Assembly: GCA_944385195.1 (NCBI GenBank)
Contig: CALWWH010000148.1
Location: forward strand, 1-7,561
Origin: an uncultured Oscillospiraceae bacterium
Lineage (GTDB): Bacteria > Bacillota > Clostridia > Oscillospirales > Oscillospiraceae
Length of the DNA: 7,561 bases
Direction of reading: 5' to 3'
Shown here: piece after piece, positions 1 through 5,374 of the stretch
Layout: every line of letters begins with the position of its first letter
How positions within the stretch are numbered: the stretch's first letter is position 1
Notes under the pieces: generated by a model
The model's input: the letters and a program-made list of their open reading frames with translations, nothing else
Database searches by the model: none
Told to the model about the DNA's origin: nothing
Made by a program: the position numbers and the translations under genes

Positions 1-1
1 A

Positions 2-484
2 TACCAGCCAGAAGATACCATGATCGATATTCGGACATACCGAGAAAAGGTCATCGATTATTTGGCAGAGCATCTGGACAGTGCGGTCATTAAGAGGATT
101 CACACTCTGGAGCCTATCACCAATGCCGACCTGGAGGAGCTTGAACATATTTTGTGGCATGAGCTTGGAACAAAAGCAGAATACGATGAGGCAACCGATA
201 TCGGAAATTTGGCGGCATTTGTCCGCAGCCTGATTGGTCTAAGTCAGGAAGCCGTCAATGTGAAATTCGGTGAATATCTCAGCGGAAACCTGCTGAACTC
301 TCAGCAGCAGGAGTTTGTGCGTACAATCATCAACTATGTCAGAGAAAATGGCGATGTCGAGCTTGCAGATATGGTAAACACAGAACCGTTCAACAATTAC
401 GATTTGAATGAGATTTTCGGTGTTAATTTGCCTGCGATGATTGCAGTAGTCCGAACATTGCATGATGTGGTACAGGTAGCGTAA
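2..484 (+). CDS. hsdR: Type I restriction enzyme R subunit (HsdR), C-terminal end, 5' truncated by window
   Basis: This is the last part of the motor/nuclease subunit of a type I restriction-modification complex, which translocates and cleaves unmodified foreign DNA in the cytoplasm. The reading frame is open from base 2 to the TAA at 482-484, so the ATG at 20 is probably internal and not the start; no ribosome binding site precedes it. The ~160 visible residues resemble the helical C-terminal domain of HsdR (EcoEI_R_C type) that docks on the HsdM/HsdS methylase core. Typical stretches are the LxxHLDxxxIKRI-like helix followed by 'LEPITNADLEELEHIL', then 'NLAAFVRSLIGLSQEAV' and the terminal 'QQEFVRTIINYVRENG' helix. 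The DEAD-box helicase and nuclease domains, and presumably hsdM and hsdS, lie upstream outside the window. The downstream PIN-like gene follows after 65 bp with no visible terminator. Family assignment is from recognition of the sequence, not from a search. Confidence 0.85.
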   Translation, partial: YQPEDTMIDIRTYREKVIDYLAEHLDSAVIKRIHTLEPITNADLEELEHILWHELGTKAEYDEATDIGNLAAFVRSLIGLSQEAVNVKFGEYLSGNLLNSQQQEFVRTIINYVRENGDVELADMVNTEPFNNYDLNEIFGVNLPAMIAVVRTLHDVVQVA

Positions 485-549
485 AACAGAGGAATAGTTT
501 TTGGCCTGGTGGCTTTCTTGAAAGATATAGACAAAATAGAGAGGTCAAT

Positions 550-2469
550 ATGTCAAACATAACGAAGTTGTATGCCGCATATAAAGCCGGATATTTGGGC
601 AATAATATCCTTGATACATATTTTTCCTTCATGGCGAATATGATTACTGAGGAACATTTGACAGTAGTGGAAGATACCGTTATAGCGACTAAATTTAAAG
701 ATCGCTATACAATGGAACTTCCGTTACCATTTATCAGGCAAATTTTGGGGGTTGGCGTGCAGAACGGAAGTTTTATCGAAGACCATGGAAAGTATAGTGT
801 TGTTGTAAACAAGCTTGCCATGTATCGTTTTAGCGAAACAGATTTTAATACTTTATGGGAGCGTTTAATCAATGAATTTTCGGCATATTGCAGAGTGAAG
901 GACATTGAAATCTCCTCGCTTGACACCAGCGCATTTGTGCTGGATATTTTGGATGATGCCGATGAGAAAATATTGTCAGGTGAAAAAGTAGATGAACCGG
1001 ATGGCATGTCTCCATCTGAATATGGATGGTATAGTTTTATCAAAGAACAGGGTGAATTGCAGACTGAACTGTATTCTTTTGTTGCAGCTCTCTCGGCAAG
1101 CAATATTACGAAGCAAGCACTATTCCATGCGGGCGAAACATCACCTGACTATTCTGACCTGCATATTTACTTAGACTCTCCCATTGTCTTTGCCTTACTC
1201 GGAATGGATGACACATCCAGAACAGAGTCATATAAACAGCTCGTTGCCGATATGCTGAAAGCAAAGTGCAGCGTCCATGTGTTGGATCATAATTTTCAGG
1301 AAGTAGATAGTATAATCGCAAGAGCGGCTGGATGGGCAACAAATACCTTGTATGATTTGAGAAAGGCAAACAATGCAGCCCGCTTCTTCCATGATTCGCA
1401 GATGGACGAAAGTGAAATCTCGGAATTTTGCGGAAGTATCGAAACAAAGCTAAACGAATTAGGCATAACTGTAAAAGAAACCGCCTATGATGTTTTTCAG
1501 GATAAGTTTCAAGAGGATGAGACCTGCCTGTTTGATATGGTCAAAGCTCGGTATCTTGATCACGGCTATGAATTGTCGCAGGAAAAGCAAGACAGTATCC
1601 GAATTGATGTACAGTCTATCATAATGATTTACCGTGAACGACAGGGCCAAACTGCAACCAGATTGCAAAATGCCAAACATATTATGCTGACCTCGAATAA
1701 TGCTATTGCGAACGTCAGCAAAAAGTACGAGAGCAATAGGAGCCTTCAGGCAGGACATATTCCTGCTTGCATCTCTGCCGATTTGTTTGGTGCTATTCTT
1801 TGGTTAGACAGTCCGATGCAGTTATTGGAATACCAAAAGAAGAAATTGCTTGCGGATTGCTATGCTTTTTTAAAGCCTGACAAGGTTATGCTTGATAAGT
1901 ATATTCAGTCATTGGATGAGGCACGGAATGCAGATGCTATTGATGAAAAGAAATTTTTGTTCCTGCGTACCCATAAAGTGGTGCTCGATTCTCTGATGGA
2001 TATCACCAAGGGGGATTATGCTCGATTTAACTCTAACACCTATCTGGAAGTATACGAGGATATACAAGAAAAGGCTCTGAAAAAGTATAAAGACGAAGCT
2101 GTTGCCCATGGGCAAACCCAAGAGGCGTTCAAGAATCTCGAAAAGAATTCTTCTGATGAAATTGAAGCTTTGAAGGCTCGTATCGCAACCATGGAAGAAA
2201 ACGAGAAAAAACGTCAAGAGGATGATTTTAACAAGAAGGCTTCCGTATGGGGATGGGTTGCCACACTTATACTCGCAGGTATTCCATATCTTCTTTTGAT
2301 AGTTGTTATAGAAATCATTAAAACACAATTTTCCAGTATTTCTTGGCGTTCCGCATACGGGATAGCAGGCACATTTATTGCGACAACTATTGCAGGCATC
2401 TTTTTTACCACAGGGAAAAAGTGGTGTTTCAAAAAAGTGCGATCTATACTTGAAAAGCGTGAAAAATAG
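550..2469 (+). CDS. PIN-like nuclease domain protein with coiled coil and two C-terminal membrane helices; candidate defence effector
   Basis: No named family is recognised over the full 639 residues. Residues ~204-390 carry the order of acidic residues expected of a PIN-like (metal-dependent RNase) fold. D209 lies at the end of a hydrophobic strand ('IYLDSPIVF'). E251 is in 'VLDHNFQEVDSII', D353 in 'RIDVQSIIMIYRERQG', and a T381-S382-N383 triplet ends the strand 'HIMLTSNN'. The N-terminal ~100 residues could include a winged-helix-like unit (~50-95). Residues ~500-560 are charged and heptad-like, suggesting a coiled coil. Two hydrophobic segments (~566-590 and ~602-621), with a short basic tail, predict a C-terminal membrane hairpin. 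The start is set by AGAGAGG at 538-544, five bases before ATG. Position directly after hsdR and the low G+C suggest an acquired accessory defence gene. RNA cleavage at the membrane and a role in abortive infection are inferences. Alternative roles are a toxin-like regulator or an unrelated cargo gene. Confidence 0.75.
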   Translation: MSNITKLYAAYKAGYLGNNILDTYFSFMANMITEEHLTVVEDTVIATKFKDRYTMELPLPFIRQILGVGVQNGSFIEDHGKYSVVVNKLAMYRFSETDFNTLWERLINEFSAYCRVKDIEISSLDTSAFVLDILDDADEKILSGEKVDEPDGMSPSEYGWYSFIKEQGELQTELYSFVAALSASNITKQALFHAGETSPDYSDLHIYLDSPIVFALLGMDDTSRTESYKQLVADMLKAKCSVHVLDHNFQEVDSIIARAAGWATNTLYDLRKANNAARFFHDSQMDESEISEFCGSIETKLNELGITVKETAYDVFQDKFQEDETCLFDMVKARYLDHGYELSQEKQDSIRIDVQSIIMIYRERQGQTATRLQNAKHIMLTSNNAIANVSKKYESNRSLQAGHIPACISADLFGAILWLDSPMQLLEYQKKKLLADCYAFLKPDKVMLDKYIQSLDEARNADAIDEKKFLFLRTHKVVLDSLMDITKGDYARFNSNTYLEVYEDIQEKALKKYKDEAVAHGQTQEAFKNLEKNSSDEIEALKARIATMEENEKKRQEDDFNKKASVWGWVATLILAGIPYLLLIVVIEIIKTQFSSISWRSAYGIAGTFIATTIAGIFFTTGKKWCFKKVRSILEKREK

Positions 2470-2478
2470 TAGATGACA

Positions 2479-2508
2479 CAGCCCACCGATCATCTTACCG
2501 GTGGGCTG
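2479..2508 (+). terminator. Hairpin terminator, probably bidirectional, between the PIN-like gene and DUF6061-like gene
   Basis: A perfect 10-bp stem, CAGCCCACCG (2479-2488) with CGGTGGGCTG (2499-2508), encloses a 10-nt loop. It lies 10 bases after the PIN-like stop codon and 15 bases beyond the stop of the converging small gene. The downstream T-run on the plus strand is weak (GTTTATTCTT). On the minus strand a T5 run lies about 15 bases past the stem. It could terminate either gene, with moderate strength. Confidence 0.65.
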
Positions 2509-2522
2509 GGCTACGTTTATTC

Positions 2523-2768
2523 TTAATCCATTAACCGATGTTCCGGCGTTTCTTGAACATACTGTTCCAAATCGCCGCCGAGTACAAGTTGTGCATACTC
2601 CAGCGGCTTGTTGTAGATCAGCCAGTCCAGCTCTGACCGCTGGTACATATTGTCGGCAACTTCGTTTTCAACAGCTATGGTGTCGATGGCAATCATGCTG
2701 CTATCGGAAAATTTGAGTTCCACGCTGCAGTTATCCATATTGAACGCACAGGAAATCAGCTTTTTCAT
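2523..2768 (-). CDS. Small conserved protein, DUF6061-like
   Basis: This encodes 81 residues with no membrane segment, signal peptide or catalytic motif visible. The sequence resembles the DUF6061 family of clostridial small proteins: an N-terminal beta-rich half ('VELKFSDSSMIAIDTIAVENEV') followed by 'ADNMYQRSELDWLIYNKPLEYAQL'. This assignment is from memory and unverified; no function is known to me. ATG at 2768-2766 has an AGGAGG (2782-2777) eight bases upstream. Another ATG at 2773-2771 is out of frame and closes at once. The gene lies 12 bp after the SASP gene on the same strand, and the SASP stop codon overlaps its ribosome binding site. Coupled translation and expression with the spore protein are therefore likely. 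A spore-related role is inferred from context only. Confidence 0.8.
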   Translation of the reverse strand: MKKLISCAFNMDNCSVELKFSDSSMIAIDTIAVENEVADNMYQRSELDWLIYNKPLEYAQLVLGGDLEQYVQETPEHRLMD

Positions 2769-2775
2769 ATCATAT

Positions 2776-2783
2776 CCCTCCTA
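2776..2783 (-). promoter_or_regulatory. Ribosome binding site of the DUF6061-like gene overlapping the SASP stop codon
   Basis: On the minus strand the sequence reads TAGGAGGG. The first three bases are the SASP stop codon (2783-2781), and the AGGAGG Shine-Dalgarno starts at its second base. Ribosomes ending on the SASP message would uncover or reuse this site, a layout consistent with translational coupling. Confidence 0.7.
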
Positions 2784-3044
2784 AATGGTGATGGTCGCTA
2801 TGTACCGAACTTTGATCTCGTGCCCGATTGCGGTACGATCTGCACGGGTATAGTTCGCAGTTCGTATGGTACTCATCTTCTTGACCATCTGGCCACCGAC
2901 GGAGCCAGCTTCGCGGTAAGTCAGATCACCGTTGTAGCCCTGCTTCAGGTTGACGCCAACCTCGGAAGCAGCCTCCATCTTGAACTTGTCCATCGCCTCG
3001 CGGGCCTCAGGAATGTTGATCTGGTTGTTCTTGTTGCTAGCCAT
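2781..3044 (-). CDS. Alpha/beta-type small acid-soluble spore protein (SASP)
   Basis: SASPs of this type coat DNA in the dormant spore, protect it from UV and chemical damage, and are degraded by the GPR protease at germination. Residues ~10-57 match the family core: 'IPEAREAMDKFKMEAASEVGV' is the first signature, containing the likely GPR cleavage segment around E24-A25. 'GDLTYREAGSVGGQMVKKM' is the second signature, where the usual form is LTSRQ/EAGSVGG. The AGGAGG at 3058-3053 lies eight bases before ATG (3044-3042) and fixes the start. The length is 87 residues. Most family members stop soon after the VKKM region with an acidic or Gln-rich end. Here about 30 further residues follow (58-87), rich in Thr, Arg and Ile, unlike the usual tail. 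Expression in the forespore under sigma-G is expected from the family. The DUF6061-like gene follows in the same operon. Confidence 0.93.
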   Translation of the reverse strand: MASNKNNQINIPEAREAMDKFKMEAASEVGVNLKQGYNGDLTYREAGSVGGQMVKKMSTIRTANYTRADRTAIGHEIKVRYIATITI

Positions 3045-3099
3045 GGTTCGTTCCTCCTAAATTGATTCTCACAGCCGAGCTCTTGTTCGACTGCACAGC

Positions 3100-3129
3100 T
3101 AGTTTGGCTCGAACTTTGGCGATGATACG
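3100..3129 (-). promoter_or_regulatory. Possible sigma-G promoter of the SASP operon
   Basis: On the minus strand CGTATC (3129-3124), 17 bases, then CAAACTA (3106-3100). The second element matches the forespore sigma-G -10 pattern CATnnTA at all but one position, and the first fits GnAT of the -35 loosely. It would give a leader of roughly 50 nt to the SASP ATG. The match is imperfect, and the argument rests partly on SASP genes normally being sigma-G dependent. Confidence 0.35.
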
Positions 3130-3178
3130 ACGTAAAAGTTGGCGATTTCGGGGATTTTTACTGAAAAGAACTCTTTGC

Positions 3179-3207
3179 TTGAAAAAAGAACCTCTTGTTG
3201 CTATAAT
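3179..3207 (+). promoter_or_regulatory. Sigma-A promoter of pnuC
   Basis: TTGAAA (3179-3184), 17 bases, TATAAT (3202-3207). The -10 is consensus, the -35 differs at two positions (TTGACA expected), and the spacing is optimal. Transcription would start near 3214 and leave a leader of about 145 nt before the pnuC start codon. It reads away from the SASP operon, so the 3045-3358 intergenic region is a divergent control region. Confidence 0.75.
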
Positions 3208-3213
3208 AAAGCC

Positions 3214-3358
3214 ATGTCGTGAAAAGGAGGGGTACGAACTTGTATTTGCTCAAGCATCGCAGTGCACGCGTCTGGTCCCATGGGCGTGCGGTCCGTCCAC
3301 CTCCTGCACAGGGTAAAAATTTATATTTTATTTTATCATCAAGAAGGAGTTTTTACCC
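3214..3358 (+). promoter_or_regulatory. Structured 5' leader of pnuC
   Basis: Between the likely transcription start and pnuC there is ~145 nt with several self-complementary elements. AGGAGG at 3225-3230 can pair with CCTCCT at 3300-3305. GCACGC at 3264-3269 can pair with GCGTGC at 3284-3289, around a CCCATGGG palindrome (3277-3284). GGGTAAAAA (3311-3319) can pair perfectly with TTTTTACCC (3350-3358). The last helix ends at the GTG start codon, and its loop carries the Shine-Dalgarno AAGGAG (3344-3349). A regulatory RNA controlling translation is possible. NAD+-II riboswitches are known upstream of pnuC genes in some Firmicutes, but I do not recognise that consensus here. Confidence 0.4.
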
Positions 3359-4171
3359 GTGGAACAAACACATAAATTGCCCCTCAAGGATCGCCTGAAG
3401 GCACTTTGGGGGTACTTTTCGACCTATGAAAAGGTCTGGTTTTTCAGCATCCTGATCCTGGCCTTTATCTTTTCCTTTATCTTCCCGGAGGAGGATATCA
3501 ACGGCGTCAACGGCAAGCTCATCATGGCGCTGTATTTGGCGGATACCTTCCTCAACATTCTCTGTGAGCTGCTCATCAGCAAACAGAGCAAGTGGAATTT
3601 TATCGTATCGGTCTTTGTGGAGATTGTGGAGATCCTGGTCTGCATCGTGACGGCAGCCCGCTTCGCGACCATGGCCGTGACGCTGTTCTTCTGGCTGCCC
3701 ATCGACATCATCAGCTTCATCAACTGGCATCGCCACCCGGACCAGGAAGAGGAAGACCTCACCAAGGTCCGCAAGCTCAGCGGCTGGGCCGCAGCGGCAG
3801 TCATTGCCGGCATTGTCATCTGGACCATCGGCATCGGATATCTGACCGCCGATTGGGTGGACTCTGCGGAGGAACTGCTGGAGCTCTACGGCGGCAACGC
3901 GGCCATTGCCAAGGCGGTCTGCTACATCGACGCCGGCGTTTCGGCGGTGGGGATTGCCAACGGCGTGTTCATCTTCCTGCGCTTTCGGGAGCAGTGGATC
4001 GCCTGGTATATCAGCTCCATCGGCGAGGCGATCATCAATATCCTCTCCGGACAGTTTGTGCTCCTGGTGCTCAAGGTTGGCTACCTGACCAACACCACCT
4101 ACGGCTACATCAAGTGGACCAAGTACATCCGCGCGCACAAGGATGCCCAGAAAATCGACACGATTTTTTAA
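3359..4171 (+). CDS. pnuC: PnuC-type nicotinamide riboside (vitamin) transporter
   Basis: PnuC proteins are SWEET-like membrane transporters that let nicotinamide riboside, or a related vitamin precursor, cross the cytoplasmic membrane for NAD synthesis. The 270-residue product has about seven hydrophobic segments (roughly 25-42, 55-72, 80-100, 104-122, 143-163, 188-208, 212-243). Family hallmarks visible are the FFWLPIDIISFINW segment (110-123), where aromatic and Trp residues line the substrate site in the family. Others are 'EQWIAWYISSIGEAI' (211-225) and the terminal 'TYGYIKWTKYI' (247-257). The start is GTG at 3359, nine bases after AAGGAG (3344-3349). No NadR or kinase gene is adjacent, so the substrate cannot be fixed from context; PnuC homologues for thiamine (PnuT) or riboflavin (PnuX) are alternatives. 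It has its own promoter and terminator, and so is monocistronic. Confidence 0.85.
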   Translation: MEQTHKLPLKDRLKALWGYFSTYEKVWFFSILILAFIFSFIFPEEDINGVNGKLIMALYLADTFLNILCELLISKQSKWNFIVSVFVEIVEILVCIVTAARFATMAVTLFFWLPIDIISFINWHRHPDQEEEDLTKVRKLSGWAAAAVIAGIVIWTIGIGYLTADWVDSAEELLELYGGNAAIAKAVCYIDAGVSAVGIANGVFIFLRFREQWIAWYISSIGEAIINILSGQFVLLVLKVGYLTNTTYGYIKWTKYIRAHKDAQKIDTIF

Positions 4172-4175
4172 ACCC

Positions 4176-4208
4176 AAAGGGACTGCATCTGTCCGATGCA
4201 GTCCCTTT
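4176..4208 (+). terminator. Strong intrinsic terminator between convergent pnuC and yitT-family genes
   Basis: A perfect 13-bp stem (4176-4188 with 4196-4208, arms AAAGGGACTGCAT and its complement) encloses a 7-nt loop and is followed by T-rich sequence to 4210. It begins four bases after the pnuC stop and ends just before the stop of the opposing gene. The flanking sequence is also T-rich on the minus strand, so it probably serves both genes. Confidence 0.92.
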
Positions 4209-5075
4209 TTATGCCTTGGGACGGGGAACCTGATCCAGGGTAAAGCCGCGGCCGCTGACCTCTGTGACGTGACTGACCACGATGAAGGCGTGCGGGTCGA
4301 TGGCAAGCGTTTTCTCCTTGAGCGCAAACAGGTCGCGGCGGTGGAGGATGGTCTGGACGGCGCAGGTCTGCTCCCGCAGATGCCCGCCCGTGACGTGGAA
4401 GAGCGTCGTGCCCCGGTTGAGCTCGTAGAGGATCATGTCGTTGATGGCCTGGTATTGCGGGCTGAAGATCTGCACCTGGATGCGCGATATGCCAGAGGCC
4501 AGAAAGCGGCTCATGACGAAGGAGTAACCAAGAATGACCAATGTGCCCTGCAAGATTCCTTGGACAGTGAAAAAGGGCGCCTGGAGCAGGACAATGAGCA
4601 CATCTACAATGCTCAATAGCGGGCCCAGAGGCAGGCCAAATTTTTTGTGCAGCACCATAGAGATCACATCCACACCGCCGGAGCCAGCGCCCTGCCCCAG
4701 AATCAGGCTGATACCCGCGCCGTAGAGCAGCACCGCGCAGATCATGGCCAGCATTGGGTCTTCGCCGATGAGGCCGGCAAAGCCCTGCAGCCGCTCCATC
4801 AGCCAAAAGAGGATGGGATAGCTTACCACACCAAACAGGGATTTTATGGTGTAGGCCTTGCCCAGGAATATCAGCCCCAGCAACAGAAAAAAAGCTTGCA
4901 GCAGCGCAACGCCGGTGGAGGTGGGAAGCCCGAATGCTGCCTGCAGCGCCATGGCCAGGCCGGTCAATCCGCCGCCGACGAAACCAAAGGGGATGACAAA
5001 GAAGACCGCTCCCAGGGCGGTACAGAGGTTCCCCAGCAGTATATACCCCAGATGTTTAAACGTTTTGAACTTCAT
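4209..5075 (-). CDS. YitT family membrane protein (DUF161 + DUF2179)
   Basis: This 288-residue protein has the usual YitT layout: an N-terminal block of five or six membrane helices (about residues 8-190) and a soluble cytoplasmic C-terminal DUF2179 domain (about 198-282). Hallmarks are the Gly-rich loop 'GFVGGGLTGLA' (31-41) and the second conserved loop 'GQGAGSGGVDVIS' (127-139). In the soluble domain, 'MILYELNRGTTLFHVTGG' (214-231) and 'IDPHAFIVVSHVTEVSGRGF' (259-278) match the family pattern. The function is unknown; a transport or sensing role is usually supposed. ATG at 5075-5073 follows GAGGAG (5090-5085) by nine bases. The gene has its own promoter (5226-5254) and a GC-rich leader, and converges on pnuC with a shared terminator. 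Several paralogues per genome are normal in Firmicutes, so a specific gene symbol is not justified. Confidence 0.9.
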   Translation of the reverse strand: MKFKTFKHLGYILLGNLCTALGAVFFVIPFGFVGGGLTGLAMALQAAFGLPTSTGVALLQAFFLLLGLIFLGKAYTIKSLFGVVSYPILFWLMERLQGFAGLIGEDPMLAMICAVLLYGAGISLILGQGAGSGGVDVISMVLHKKFGLPLGPLLSIVDVLIVLLQAPFFTVQGILQGTLVILGYSFVMSRFLASGISRIQVQIFSPQYQAINDMILYELNRGTTLFHVTGGHLREQTCAVQTILHRRDLFALKEKTLAIDPHAFIVVSHVTEVSGRGFTLDQVPRPKA

Positions 5076-5100
5076 GGATCAGATCTCCTCTTTGATGCAA

Positions 5101-5196
5101 GCCGCATATCCCGCGGCAATTGAGTCCAGTCCCGGCGGAAACTGCGCCCGCGGGGCCGGAAATTCCGGACTCTGGGGCCGCCAGGCCGAGACGGCC
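5101..5196 (-). promoter_or_regulatory. GC-rich leader of the yitT-family gene with three hairpins
   Basis: The predicted ~140-nt leader of the minus-strand transcript contains three perfect short inverted repeats. In transcript order these are 5196-5184 (5-bp arms, 3-nt loop), 5168-5156 (CCGGAA/TTCCGG arms around one base) and 5116-5101 (GCCGC/GCGGC arms). GAGTCC at 5122-5127 can also pair with GGACTC at 5167-5172, an alternative to the middle hairpin. No known riboswitch consensus was recognised. Confidence 0.35.
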
Positions 5197-5225
5197 CTGT
5201 TTGCAACCGCTATCATATGGCATGT

Positions 5226-5254
5226 ATTGTAGCATACCGATGAGAAAATGACCA
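5226..5254 (-). promoter_or_regulatory. Extended -10 sigma-A promoter of the yitT-family gene
   Basis: On the minus strand TGGTCA (5254-5249), 17 bases, TACAAT (5231-5226), with TGC directly before the -10 forming an extended -10 (TGnTACAAT). The -35 matches TTGACA at four of six positions. Transcription would start near 5219, leaving a leader of ~140 nt. It is back to back with the oxidoreductase promoter at 5289-5317. Confidence 0.6.
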
Positions 5255-5288
5255 GGGTAAAATCCGGCAAACGCCTGCCTGCGGGTAC

Positions 5289-5317
5289 TTGCGTTTTGCC
5301 CGGATGGTGCGTATAAT
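5289..5317 (+). promoter_or_regulatory. Sigma-A promoter of the Gfo/Idh/MocA oxidoreductase gene
   Basis: TTGCGT (5289-5294), 17 bases, TATAAT (5312-5317). The -10 is consensus, the -35 matches at four of six positions, and the spacing is optimal. Transcription would start near 5324, about 50 nt before the ATG at 5375. Confidence 0.7.
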
Positions 5318-5374
5318 CATAGGCAGAGATCAGCGCAGTTGCGCCCCAAAGCGAGACATAGGAGGCAAGGCAAT

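Noticed and set aside
1909..2493. A 194-codon minus-strand frame opposite the 3' end of the PIN-like gene
   Set aside because: It is Cys- and Phe-rich with no ribosome binding site and spans the hairpin at 2479-2508. It mirrors the coding strand of a gene with clear domain structure.
3311..3358. NiaR-type niacin repressor operator before pnuC
   Set aside because: The inverted repeat has arms 30 nt apart and no TGTTTACA/ACACCTGT-like core, so it does not look like a NiaR site.
3592..4233. A 213-codon plus-strand frame inside and beyond pnuC
   Set aside because: It is a low-complexity Arg/Gly/His-rich translation in the wrong frame of pnuC, and reads through the terminator.
3353..4327. A 324-codon open frame on the minus strand opposite pnuC
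   Set aside because: It is antisense to a well-supported membrane protein; the product is rich in Asp, Arg and Gln with no recognisable domain. It also crosses the strong terminator at 4176-4208, and arises from the GC-biased codon pattern of pnuC.
4168..4806. A 212-codon minus-strand frame overlapping the yitT-family gene
   Set aside because: The product is an Arg/His/Pro/Ala-rich frame shadow of the YitT coding sequence with no ribosome binding site or family match.
5339..5374. Upstream TTG start adding 12 residues to the oxidoreductase
   Set aside because: The AGGAGG at 5360-5365 would lie inside the coding region. Starting at ATG 5375 places the dinucleotide-binding loop at the usual distance from the N-terminus.
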